DNA from: Thermoplasmata archaeon M9B2D
GTDB lineage: Archaea > Thermoplasmatota > E2 > DHVEG-1
Assembly: GCA_002900555.1 (NCBI GenBank)
Contig: MUGD01000089.1
Location: 1 to 8,058, forward strand
Length of the DNA stretch: 8,058 nucleotides
Reading direction: 5' to 3'
Below, piece after piece: positions 1-5,493 of this stretch. The notes beneath the pieces are model-generated. The model saw nothing but the letters and a program-made list of their open reading frames with translations. It did not search any database and had not been told where the DNA came from. Each line of letters opens with the position of its first letter. Position 1 is the first letter of the stretch. The translations under genes and the position numbers were made by a program.

Positions 1-544
1 TAGAGCCTGCTGATATATAGGTATAGCTTGTGGAATTGACAAAGAGTTTTGCATAAAACGTTCCGTAGGTATGAGTCTTATAGGTGATATTATATAAAAT
101 GCTTAAATCGACTGAACCGGAGGGGCCATAACCGTATCGATAATCATATGTGGTGGTTTGATTTGTTTCCTCGTCAATGCCAAACCCCCATGAAGGATTG
201 TAAGGGAGATTTGAGGTATTAGTCAATTTTATTACCGTGAATTGGGAAGGATTTTGATAGAGTATTGTTCCATCCAAATCAAATGTCACATTCGCAACCT
301 TGATATGGGTACTTGTATAAATGACGAACATGAGATAATCGATGGGGATTGCCTCATCAGCACGTATGGTGAGGTTAACGTTCTTAAAAATAATGGTTGT
401 TTCAACAACGACAGAGGTCTTGTCTGGGATTCCAGGTGAGAGTTTCACCGCAGGAAATGATGGAGTAAAAATCGCTATGATCAGGAGTACTAAGGACAGC
501 GTCATGCCTACTGCTATCCCTTTCTGCCATAGATCACTCCTCAC
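1..544 (-). CDS. Membrane-anchored secreted protein, N-terminal part (partial)
   Basis: This reading frame stays open from a GTG at 544 to the left edge (181 codons visible), so the C-terminus is missing. GTG is the only sensible start: an in-frame TAG lies a few codons upstream, and a purine-rich GGATGGTGG (549-557) sits 4 nt before it. A short basic N-terminus (MRSDLWQKG) is followed by one hydrophobic stretch at residues 9-30, either an uncleaved signal anchor or a signal peptide. The rest is beta-rich and polar, with several N-x-S/T sequons (NLT, NVT, NTS, NQT, NIT, NST), as expected for an archaeal glycosylated exterior protein. A Tyr/Gly-rich stretch (YRYGYGPSG) near residue 145 precedes 'GTFYAKLFVNSTSYTY'. 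I recognise no named family. A role as a cell-surface or S-layer-associated protein is inferred from topology and sequons only. It is transcribed in the same direction as mgtE, 217 bases downstream of it, but with its own TATA-like sequence. Confidence 0.8.
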   Translation of the reverse strand, partial: MRSDLWQKGIAVGMTLSLVLLIIAIFTPSFPAVKLSPGIPDKTSVVVETTIIFKNVNLTIRADEAIPIDYLMFVIYTSTHIKVANVTFDLDGTILYQNPSQFTVIKLTNTSNLPYNPSWGFGIDEETNQTTTYDYRYGYGPSGSVDLSILYNITYKTHTYGTFYAKLFVNSTSYTYISAGS

Positions 545-548
545 GTTT

Positions 549-557
549 CCACCATCC
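549..557 (-). promoter_or_regulatory. Ribosome binding site of the 544 GTG gene
   Basis: On the minus strand GGATGGTGG lies 4 nt upstream of the GTG at 544. It partly matches the anti-Shine-Dalgarno partner GGAGGTGAT. It supports choosing GTG over the in-frame ATG at codon 14, which would cut away the basic residues before the hydrophobic segment. Confidence 0.5.
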
Positions 558-582
558 TAGCAATAGTATCTGAATATACGTA

Positions 583-597
583 ATCATATAATTAATT
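583..597 (-). promoter_or_regulatory. Candidate TATA region for the 544 gene
   Basis: An A/T-only stretch (minus strand AATTAATTATATG and flanks) is centred about 45 nt upstream of the GTG. Transcription starting about 25 nt downstream would give a leader of roughly 20 nt that still contains the GGATGGTGG motif. The surrounding DNA is AT-rich, so the exact box is uncertain. Confidence 0.35.
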
Positions 598-675
598 TAT
601 CTATCTTTTTATTTGCTACATGGTTAACACAGAATGCGTAGAACAGATATATTCAATGAATACCTTAAAAGAAGA

Positions 676-691
676 GAATATAAAAAAATAA
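676..691 (-). terminator. Possible T-run terminator after mgtE
   Basis: Read on the minus strand, the sequence about 70 nt past the mgtE stop contains TTATTTTTTTATATTC, followed by more T-rich DNA (CTCTTCTTTT). Archaeal transcription commonly ends at such U-tracts without a stable hairpin. The rest of the 217-base gap (545-761) is AT-rich, and I see no gene in it. Confidence 0.35.
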
Positions 692-761
692 CTTCCTTTT
701 TTATGAGATGTTGGAATTATTTTTAGTATTTGAATTTATTTGATATGTGTTGATATATTTG

Positions 762-2201
762 TTAAAAACTAAGCAACATCGTTGCGATGAAAAGATACAG
801 AACGATGCCAACAACATCTGCTATTGAGGTGATAAGCGGTCCGCTTGCAACAGCAGGGTCCCAACCAGCTCGTGTGAAGACAAATGGTAACGAAATACCA
901 ATCAGACTTCCAACGAAAACAATAATGACCATCGCAAGACCTACGACAAGTGCAATCATCACACCACCACGAAAGATCCCAATAAGCGACACAGCAAGAC
1001 CCATGGTAATTCCAATCGCTGCTGCCACTACCGCTTCTTTTCCAATGCAGTAATACCAATCCTGAAGTGTCACGTCTTTTGTAGCAAGTGCACGGACCAT
1101 AAGCGTTGAGGCTTGTGCCCCAGCATTACCGCCGCAGCCAATCAGCAGAGGCATGAAAAGAACAAGGACAATGTATCGGGCGATGGTCTGTTCAAAAAGT
1201 GCGATAGCGGCACCGGAAAAAATATTGACAAAGACAAGAAATACCAGCCATCCGATACGTTTTCGGTACAGTGTATGTACTGGTGCGTCGCGTATTTTGT
1301 CAGGAAGTTTTAATTCGCTCATCGCAGCGATCTTATGGAAATCTTCCGTTACCTCTTCCTCACCGACATCGATTAAATCATCAACGGTCACGATGCCTAA
1401 GAGGATTCCCTGTGAATCGACAACGGGTAACGCGTATAGATTATGTTTTTTGATGAGAAGGTATGCTTTCTCCTGATCTTCATACGCGTTGACCGAGATA
1501 TATGTATAGTTCATTAAATCAGAGATTTTATCCGACGGGTTCGCAAGGATAATCTGACGAAGTCGTAAATCGTCGATGAGTTGTTGATGGTCATCGACAA
1601 CGTAAATCATGGCAAGTGTTTCACTGTCTTTTCCTTTGCTGCGGATGAACTGCAGGGCGGTTTCCACCGTCCATTCTTGGTGAATGGCGATAAAGTCAGG
1701 TGTCATCAGACGCCCGACGCTGTCTTCAGGGTATCCGAGGAGTTGACGGGCTTCTTTGAGATCCTCTGGGCTTAACAGTTCGAGTAATCGCCGTGTCACC
1801 TGTGCAGGGAGTTCTTCGAATAACGCGGTTCTATCATCAGGGGGTAACTTTGCAAGAAGTGCGGATGCCTCGCTATCAGTCAAATTTTTTAAAAGAGAGT
1901 CTTGAGCGGTTGGTTCCAACTCGGAAAAGACATCTGCAGCAAATTCCCTTGGCAGAGAGCGGAAGATAAAGATACAATCGTGTTTTTTTGCCTCTTGAAT
2001 CAAATCTGCAACCGTCGCTGGTGACCATTTACGTAATAAACCTCGTAAATCCTCCCATTTCCGTTCCCGTATCAGTCTTTTTATCTCGGATTTTGTTGCT
2101 CTGGTTAGGCTACCATTTTTCCGTTTGGTTTTTTCATTAGTGGGAGATAACGAATCGTTATTATTTGAATGAGATGTAGCTGAGTTATTTTTCTCTGGCA
2201 T
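762..2201 (-). CDS. mgtE: Magnesium transporter MgtE (CBS-domain Mg2+ channel)
   Basis: The 479-aa product has the full MgtE order. First comes a superhelical N domain (about residues 40-155, with repeated 'LAKLPPDDRTALFEELP'-type helices), then a tandem CBS pair (about 165-285, ending 'GIVTVDDLIDVGEEEV'), then a C-terminal pore of about five helices (from about 315). The family signature is clear at 351-363 (PLLIGCGGNAGAQ). The last helix carries DPAVASGP and ADVVG; Asp462 is the likely counterpart of the Mg2+-selecting pore Asp of Thermus MgtE, judged by its distance from the C-terminus. In the family the N and CBS domains bind Mg2+ and close the pore when cytosolic Mg2+ is high. The first 30 residues or so are an Asn/Ser/Lys-rich, probably disordered tail, making the protein slightly longer than the roughly 450-aa Thermus enzyme. 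No Shine-Dalgarno sequence precedes the ATG, and a TATA-like box about 30 nt upstream suggests a leaderless or very short-leader transcript. Confidence 0.96.
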   Translation of the reverse strand: MPEKNNSATSHSNNNDSLSPTNEKTKRKNGSLTRATKSEIKRLIRERKWEDLRGLLRKWSPATVADLIQEAKKHDCIFIFRSLPREFAADVFSELEPTAQDSLLKNLTDSEASALLAKLPPDDRTALFEELPAQVTRRLLELLSPEDLKEARQLLGYPEDSVGRLMTPDFIAIHQEWTVETALQFIRSKGKDSETLAMIYVVDDHQQLIDDLRLRQIILANPSDKISDLMNYTYISVNAYEDQEKAYLLIKKHNLYALPVVDSQGILLGIVTVDDLIDVGEEEVTEDFHKIAAMSELKLPDKIRDAPVHTLYRKRIGWLVFLVFVNIFSGAAIALFEQTIARYIVLVLFMPLLIGCGGNAGAQASTLMVRALATKDVTLQDWYYCIGKEAVVAAAIGITMGLAVSLIGIFRGGVMIALVVGLAMVIIVFVGSLIGISLPFVFTRAGWDPAVASGPLITSIADVVGIVLYLFIATMLLSF

Positions 2202-2218
2202 AGTTTGTAAGGGGGGTA

Positions 2219-2319
2219 ATGCCAGGAAAATTATTTAGATATTCCGCCGTAGGTTTTTGGTTTAGTACTGGGACATTGAATTGGCATGCCAGTTGTTAGA
2301 ACTCCTACGTGATTGGCAT
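2219..2319. repeat. TGGCAT motif cluster upstream of mgtE
   Basis: ATGCCAG occurs at 2219-2225 and again at 2286-2292. ATTGGCAT occurs at 2280-2287 and 2312-2319. The central copy is a 10-base palindrome, TGGCATGCCA (2282-2291). One copy lies between the mgtE TATA-like box and its ATG, the position expected of a repressor operator. Binding is inferred from arrangement alone. Confidence 0.35.
2231..2239 (-). promoter_or_regulatory. TATA-like box of mgtE
   Basis: On the minus strand TCTAAATAA ends 29 nt before the mgtE ATG. A start of transcription about 25 nt downstream of the box would fall within about 10 nt of the ATG, which fits the lack of a ribosome binding site. The same 9-mer occurs at the matching place before the divergent gene. 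Confidence 0.55.
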
Positions 2320-2377
2320 ATTCGTATCAGTGTTTCCGTGTTAAGCCACCTGTTTCACAAGAGGTCACTGTCTGGTT

Positions 2378-2411
2378 CACAGTTCTGTGTTGTCTTACCT
2401 TGACGGTAAGA
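2378..2411. repeat. Two adjacent short hairpins
   Basis: CACAG-TT-CTGTG (2378-2389) is followed directly by a 7-bp stem, TCTTACC (2393-2399) with GGTAAGA (2405-2411), around a TTGAC loop. An alternative AAGATG/CATCTT stem overlaps its right side, and T-rich DNA follows on the plus strand (CTTTTGTTATTCTTTT, 2421-2436). The layout resembles a hairpin plus U-rich tail, but no gene on the plus strand ends just upstream. Confidence 0.35.
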
Positions 2412-2521
2412 TGATACCATCTTTTGTTATTCTTTTACGAATCTTTTGCCAAGGGTCGATTAAAGGGGTTCGTGTAACGATTTTTGCATTATTGTTTGAA
2501 ATGTCGATTATACTGCTTTCC

Positions 2522-2558
2522 GCCATTGTCAATAAAAAATGAGACATAAGACAATGGC
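2522..2558. repeat. 9-bp inverted repeat with 19-nt spacer
   Basis: GCCATTGTC (2522-2530) is perfectly inverted as GACAATGGC (2550-2558). The spacer contains an extra GACA (2543-2546) that duplicates the start of the right arm, so a shorter alternative pairing with TGTC is possible. It could be an operator or an RNA hairpin; nothing in the sequence decides which. Confidence 0.45.
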
Positions 2559-2667
2559 ACATCACATCTTTCTTGTTTTCGTGCGTTCTCGTTAGATGTT
2601 TTTTAAAAAATAGTAGCTGTACATCCTGTTAGTCGTAACAGTCTGTGCTCCTTATAGAGAAGCAAAG

Positions 2668-2676
2668 TCTAAATAA
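2668..2676 (+). promoter_or_regulatory. TATA-like box of the flippase-like gene
   Basis: TCTAAATAA ends 30 nt before the ATG at 2707. The DNA between is CCCCGCGCGC-rich and has no Shine-Dalgarno sequence, so a leaderless or very short-leader transcript is likely, as for the divergent mgtE. Confidence 0.55.
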
Positions 2677-2706
2677 ACAAAAAGCTACTATACCCCGCGC
2701 GCACCT

Positions 2707-3663
2707 ATGGATTGGAAAAAACTTCTCCCCCTTATCGGCCTGGCTCTCTTATTCTACATCCTCTGGAGATTTGACATTGGAAAAATCCTTTCTGTGTTCT
2801 CAAGTATCAATCCATTCTACGTAGCCATATGTTTTCTTGGGATCCCTCTCATCTTTGTTGTGATTAACATCGAATGCCAAATGGTTTTCAAACGACAACG
2901 CATCAACGTCAGCTTTCTTTACTCACTTAAAAACCTGTTGATCGGCTACTTCTACGGGTTCATCACCCCCGGTGGATTAGGAGCCTTCCTTCGCGCGTTG
3001 TACCTAAAACACGAAAGCAAAGCACCCCTGCCAAAATGCCTCTGTAACCTTATTACCTTTCACACCATCGACTACATCTCCATCTTTATCTTAGGTTCGA
3101 TCGGCGGTTTGTTCCTCCTTGGACAATACCCGGTCCTATATATGCTGATCCTTGCCTTGCTGTTCATCATGATCTTTCTGTTTTTCTTTTTCTTTCGACA
3201 AAAGACATCTAAACATCTCTTTCAGAAACTCATTCAGACACAGCTTTTCCAGATCATACAACAGCACATGCAGGACCCCATAGATACGTTCTATGAGGAC
3301 CTCCCTAGCTTCAGAAGTTTGCTTCTTCCCTTCCTTTTCTCTTTTTTCGGTTGGATTGTCTTTTACACGGAATTGTACCTCATCGCACACTTCCTGTTTC
3401 ACATCTACATCCCATTCATCACCTTTGTCTTTATGCTTGCGGTCACAAGCAGCATTGCCGTCATCCCAATCTCTGTGTATGGCCTTGGTACTCGAGATGC
3501 GATCGTTGTGGCTCTGTTTTCAGTGTATAACGTCCCACCGGAGAACAGCATCAGCTTCACCTTGTTCTGGTTTACATTGTTCTTCATCACCCCTAGTATC
3601 ATTGGTGCTTTTATCACCGTGTGGGAAAACAAGAAGCTTACGTTGATACGACAAGAGGGATAA
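2707..3663 (+). CDS. UPF0104 / AglD-like flippase-domain integral membrane protein
   Basis: The 318-aa, very hydrophobic protein has about seven or eight membrane segments. It shows the two hallmarks of the lysylphosphatidylglycerol synthase membrane-domain family (UPF0104, TIGR00374-like): ITPGGLGAFLRA at residues 86-97, matching the family 'PGg.G...Ra' loop, and PISVYGLGTRDA at 254-265, matching 'PiS..GlGvrEa', followed by 'VPPEN'. IDY at 121-123 in a hydrophobic helix is also typical. The length is normal for a stand-alone membrane domain; there is no soluble aminoacyl-transferase half, so lysyl transfer is not implied. Archaeal relatives include AglD, linked to dolichol-linked sugar handling in N-glycosylation, and many of unknown role. 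A part in glycolipid or lipid translocation is therefore only an inference, though it would fit the sequon-rich surface proteins around it. A phenylalanine-rich run (157-163, LFFFFFF) marks one helix. The gene appears monocistronic. Confidence 0.85.
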   Translation: MDWKKLLPLIGLALLFYILWRFDIGKILSVFSSINPFYVAICFLGIPLIFVVINIECQMVFKRQRINVSFLYSLKNLLIGYFYGFITPGGLGAFLRALYLKHESKAPLPKCLCNLITFHTIDYISIFILGSIGGLFLLGQYPVLYMLILALLFIMIFLFFFFFRQKTSKHLFQKLIQTQLFQIIQQHMQDPIDTFYEDLPSFRSLLLPFLFSFFGWIVFYTELYLIAHFLFHIYIPFITFVFMLAVTSSIAVIPISVYGLGTRDAIVVALFSVYNVPPENSISFTLFWFTLFFITPSIIGAFITVWENKKLTLIRQEG

Positions 3664-3816
3664 CACGGTAGTGTTCATCTGAGGGATTATCATTTCGTTT
3701 AGTTTGCGTATGACTCGTTCTTCTTTAGTCCTTTTAACCAATCCTATGGCATACACTGAGATACAAATAATGAAAATTACTAATGCAGCAATGTTGATTA
3801 GGTCATCTGATAGCAT
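3520..3816 (-). CDS. Possible small single-pass membrane protein (antisense overlap)
   Basis: An ATG at 3816 opens 98 codons on the minus strand. The first 40 residues look protein-like: MLSDD, then a hydrophobic helix at about 6-26 (LINIAALVIFIICISVYAIGL), then a basic/charged tail (VKRTKEERVIRKLNE). A TTTAAAA box ends 27 nt before the ATG, much the same spacing as the two leaderless genes nearby. Against it, the last 48 codons run antisense through the 3' end of the flippase-like gene and look like shadow sequence, and there is no ribosome binding site. It may be real, or the remnant of a gene whose true C-terminus was lost. I recognise no family. A longer frame starting at 3894 adds a Cys-rich stretch that looks unreal. 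Confidence 0.3.
   Translation of the reverse strand: MLSDDLINIAALVIFIICISVYAIGLVKRTKEERVIRKLNEMIIPQMNTTVLSLLSYQRKLLVFPHGDKSTNDTRGDEEQCKPEQGEADAVLRWDVIH
3662..3675 (+). terminator. Small hairpin at the stop codon of the flippase-like gene
   Basis: AACAC-GGTA-GTGTT forms a 5-bp stem that begins within the TAA stop codon. Only weakly T-rich DNA follows (3689-3705), so it is a poor intrinsic terminator and may be chance. Confidence 0.25.
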
Positions 3817-3837
3817 ATCGTTTTTTTTAGATAATAG

Positions 3838-3877
3838 TTGCTGTTTTAAACATTTTGATAAACAGAAAAAACAGCAA
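3838..3877. repeat. 10-bp inverted repeat with 20-nt spacer
   Basis: TTGCTGTTTT (3838-3847) is perfectly inverted as AAAACAGCAA (3868-3877). A second AAACAG (3860-3865) just inside the right arm can pair with CTGTTT (3841-3846) instead, so two mutually exclusive stems are possible. It sits upstream of the doubtful minus-strand ORF. Confidence 0.5.
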
Positions 3878-3887
3878 TGGTTGCCGT

Positions 3888-3909
3888 CATACAAAATCTA
3901 TCTTGTATG
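3888..3909. repeat. 7-bp inverted repeat
   Basis: CATACAA (3888-3894) and TTGTATG (3903-3909) form a perfect 7-bp stem with an 8-nt loop, 10 bases to the right of the preceding inverted repeat. No function can be assigned. Confidence 0.4.
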
Positions 3910-4027
3910 GAAAAACTCCTTTCGTCGTTTCACCTCATGTAATACCTTCCCAAATATCTTTGTTTTTTGCCTAAAAGCACTCAAATGAACTTGTGTGCCG
4001 TTGGTAAGCCTGCTTTTTCAAGTAAAG

Positions 4028-4040
4028 TTTTTAAATAAAT
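4028..4040 (+). promoter_or_regulatory. TATA-like box of the pilin operon
   Basis: TTTTTAAATAAAT preceded by AAAG resembles an archaeal TATA box with a purine-rich BRE. Transcription would start near 4060, leaving a leader of about 65-70 nt, unlike the apparently leaderless genes to the left. The leader includes the 14-base palindrome and a GGAG-type purine tract. Confidence 0.45.
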
Positions 4041-4076
4041 GAATCATTAACGTATAAGACAATTTGGATGTACTCA

Positions 4077-4090
4077 TAAAATCGATTTTA
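4077..4090. promoter_or_regulatory. 14-base perfect palindrome in the pilin operon leader
   Basis: TAAAATCGATTTTA is fully self-complementary and lies between the predicted transcription start and the first pilin start codon. That location suits an operator for a dimeric regulator. Being AT-rich, part of its symmetry could be chance. Confidence 0.35.
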
Positions 4091-4127
4091 GTATTTGAGA
4101 AGGAGAGAGTAGGTCTAGCGAGGATGG

Positions 4128-4565
4128 GTGAAGAGAATAAAAAGGAAAGGAAAAGGGAGAAGATCATCGTCGATTGCGGCAAGCTCTGTTCTTGAGACGT
4201 TGCTTCTCTTAAGTATGACTGTTGGGTTTTTCACTATTTTATATGTCAGTGTGTTTTCGTTTTCTTTTTCACAGACCCCCCTGGAGGTGCATATCCTTGG
4301 GACGACCTCTGATAATAGCAGTATTATTTTGTATCATCGGGGTGGGGAATCCATAAGCATAGAATCTACCATTGCGCTGACCATCGAGGGTAATCGAACG
4401 AATCTTGTTCTTGGTGACTATCTTGATAATACATCAAAACAGGATTCCCTCTGGAGCATGGGTGAATCACTTGTTATTGCTGGTATGCTTCTAGAGGATC
4501 AGCAAGGCGAGATACTAATCATTGACGAACAGCGCAATATGGTGGTGTTCCATGGATATGTGTAA
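4128..4565 (+). CDS. Small type IV pilin-like protein
   Basis: A GTG at 4128 is chosen because GAGG ends 4 nt upstream; the ATG four bases earlier is in another frame. The 145-aa product has a strongly basic start (MKRIKRKGKGRR), a hydrophobic segment at about 21-47 (VLETLLLLSMTVGFF...) and an exported beta-rich head. Residues 18-32 line up with the archaeal pilin N-terminal pattern 'VSEVIGTLLLLaiTV', although no Gly or Ala follows the last basic residue, so the prepilin peptidase site is not obvious. The head has HRGGESIS (70-77) and LWSMGE (108-113), the 'HxGG...G(D/E)' pattern seen in archaeal pilins of the PF07790 type. The same pattern recurs in the third gene of the cluster, so the two are paralogues. 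It is likely a minor pilin or pseudopilin and is first in a co-directional three-gene cluster, 18 nt before the next gene. Confidence 0.72.
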   Translation: MKRIKRKGKGRRSSSIAASSVLETLLLLSMTVGFFTILYVSVFSFSFSQTPLEVHILGTTSDNSSIILYHRGGESISIESTIALTIEGNRTNLVLGDYLDNTSKQDSLWSMGESLVIAGMLLEDQQGEILIIDEQRNMVVFHGYV

Positions 4566-4583
4566 CAAGCAGAGCGTGCAATC

Positions 4584-5414
4584 ATGAAGAAAGATAAGAA
4601 AAAAAAGTTGATGGCGAACAACAGTGGTGTCGTTGGTATCGTCGCCACCGTTCTTCTCATTGGGTTAATCATCACGTTTGTCGGTATCGTACAAACTGTT
4701 CACGTCCCAAATTGGTTAAAGCAAAAAGAAGCGCATCATATGAACGATGTCCAAACCCAATTCACTCAACTCAAATATACCATGGATGTGCTCTCATTGC
4801 TTGAGGAACATGTCTCCATAGCAAATTATATCACTCTTGGCACGGAAGAACTCCCGATACTAAATACGGGACGGACCTACGACACTCTCGAAATCCTTGA
4901 TGATAATTTTGAGATAACATTTTCAAATGCAACTGATTCGTTTTCATTGACCACCAGCGGCATCCTGTATTCTTCGAAGAATTCCCATTTCGTGGATCAA
5001 ATCATCTGCCTGGAGGCAGGGACGTTAATCCTCAGTCAGTCACCACATAGCATTCTCCTTGGCCAACCCTTGTTTTCGATTACGAATTATACGAACGTCA
5101 GCCTGTGGCTCTATGATATCCAAGGACTTGAAGGCAAATCGTTTGTCTCAGGATACGGGACGTATATCCTCTCTAATGAGTTTATCAGCAGGACGACACA
5201 CAGCCTAACGGATGTCACAAGCATCAATATATCGACTGATTACCCGGAGGCATGGGGTGATTTTTTCAATAGTTCCGCCTTTGTGAACTCTGGTTTGACC
5301 TATTCGATGACCCTTGGAAATCAAACGCTTGATATCGAATATAGCATTTCCCTTGGGAATTTCGATATCGAGGTCATTGACATTCGCTCTCAACTTGCCA
5401 TCTGGAGATACTAA
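4584..5414 (+). CDS. Archaeal type IV pilin-like protein (DUF7289-like)
   Basis: The 276-aa protein begins with Lys-rich MKKDKKKKLM and a pilin-like hydrophobic stalk starting at Gly15 (GVVGIVATVLLIGLIITF). The stalk is followed by VPNWLKQKEAHHM (41-53), the 'VPxWN...E..HM..V' region I associate with haloarchaeal and methanogen pilin-like DUF7289 proteins. The middle 'GILYSS...FVDQIICLEAGTLILSQ' (126-152) also fits that family. Sequons are frequent (NAT, NYT, NVS, NIS, NSS, NQT), pointing to extracellular N-glycosylation. It would be processed after Gly15 by a prepilin peptidase and held in the membrane or polymerised by the stalk. The ATG has only a weak purine stretch before it, and the 18-nt gap from the previous gene implies co-transcription. 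The family assignment is from memory of its motifs. Confidence 0.78.
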   Translation: MKKDKKKKLMANNSGVVGIVATVLLIGLIITFVGIVQTVHVPNWLKQKEAHHMNDVQTQFTQLKYTMDVLSLLEEHVSIANYITLGTEELPILNTGRTYDTLEILDDNFEITFSNATDSFSLTTSGILYSSKNSHFVDQIICLEAGTLILSQSPHSILLGQPLFSITNYTNVSLWLYDIQGLEGKSFVSGYGTYILSNEFISRTTHSLTDVTSINISTDYPEAWGDFFNSSAFVNSGLTYSMTLGNQTLDIEYSISLGNFDIEVIDIRSQLAIWRY

Positions 5415-5457
5415 GGCCAGAGCGATGCAAAGAACTCACCACTGGCTCTCTAGTTGG

Positions 5458-5465
5458 GATATATC
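5458..5465 (+). promoter_or_regulatory. Possible internal promoter before the vWA pilin
   Basis: GATATATC in the 79-base gap lies about 30 nt before the ATG at 5494, the spacing seen for the leaderless genes of this window. The gene also has GGGTG at 5483-5487, 6 nt before the ATG, so it could simply be translated from the operon message. Both routes are possible. Confidence 0.25.
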
Positions 5466-5493
5466 TTCAAATAAAGACATTTGGGTGTAGAAT

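Larger units (their letters stand above)
2202..2706. other. Divergent intergenic region between mgtE and the flippase-like gene
   Basis: This 505-base gap between divergent genes has no convincing gene; the largest tiny frame I noted is a 13-codon ATG frame at about 2501. It holds two facing TATA-like boxes near its ends, a cluster of TGGCAT motifs on the mgtE side, a pair of short hairpins around 2378-2411, and a 9-bp inverted repeat at 2522-2558. I see no tRNA-like TTCGA arm and no clear C/D-box pair. It is long for an archaeal promoter gap, so an untranslated RNA or regulatory sites are possible. Confidence 0.6.
3664..4127. other. Gap between the flippase-like gene and the pilin operon
   Basis: Apart from the doubtful minus-strand ORF (to 3816), this 464-base AT-rich stretch has no plus-strand gene that looks like protein. 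It contains inverted repeats at 3838-3877 and 3888-3909, a TATA-like box at 4028-4040, a 14-base palindrome at 4077-4090 and the leader of the pilin operon. Confidence 0.55.

Noticed and set aside
242..560. Plus-strand frames of 65 and 72 codons near the left edge
   Set aside because: The minus-strand frame from 544 has a signal anchor, ribosome binding site and natural composition; the plus-strand frames are its shadows.
787..1775. Several plus-strand reading frames of 60-107 codons across the mgtE region
   Set aside because: They are antisense to a strongly supported MgtE frame, with unnatural composition and no start signals.
2460..2485. GGGGTTCGTGTAAC as a possible tRNA T-arm
   Set aside because: No matching acceptor stem, anticodon arm or GTTCGA core was found around it.
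2501..2542. 13-codon ATG frame in the divergent gap
   Set aside because: Too short, no ribosome binding site, and it overlaps the inverted repeat at 2522-2558.
2707..3663. Full lysylphosphatidylglycerol synthase (MprF)
   Set aside because: Only the membrane domain is present; the soluble aminoacyl-transferase half is absent and the gene ends at normal length for a stand-alone UPF0104 protein.
3704..3988. Plus-strand 94-codon frame after the flippase-like gene
   Set aside because: Low-complexity, Lys/Phe/Cys-rich translation of AT-rich DNA with no ribosome binding site and no membrane or domain pattern.
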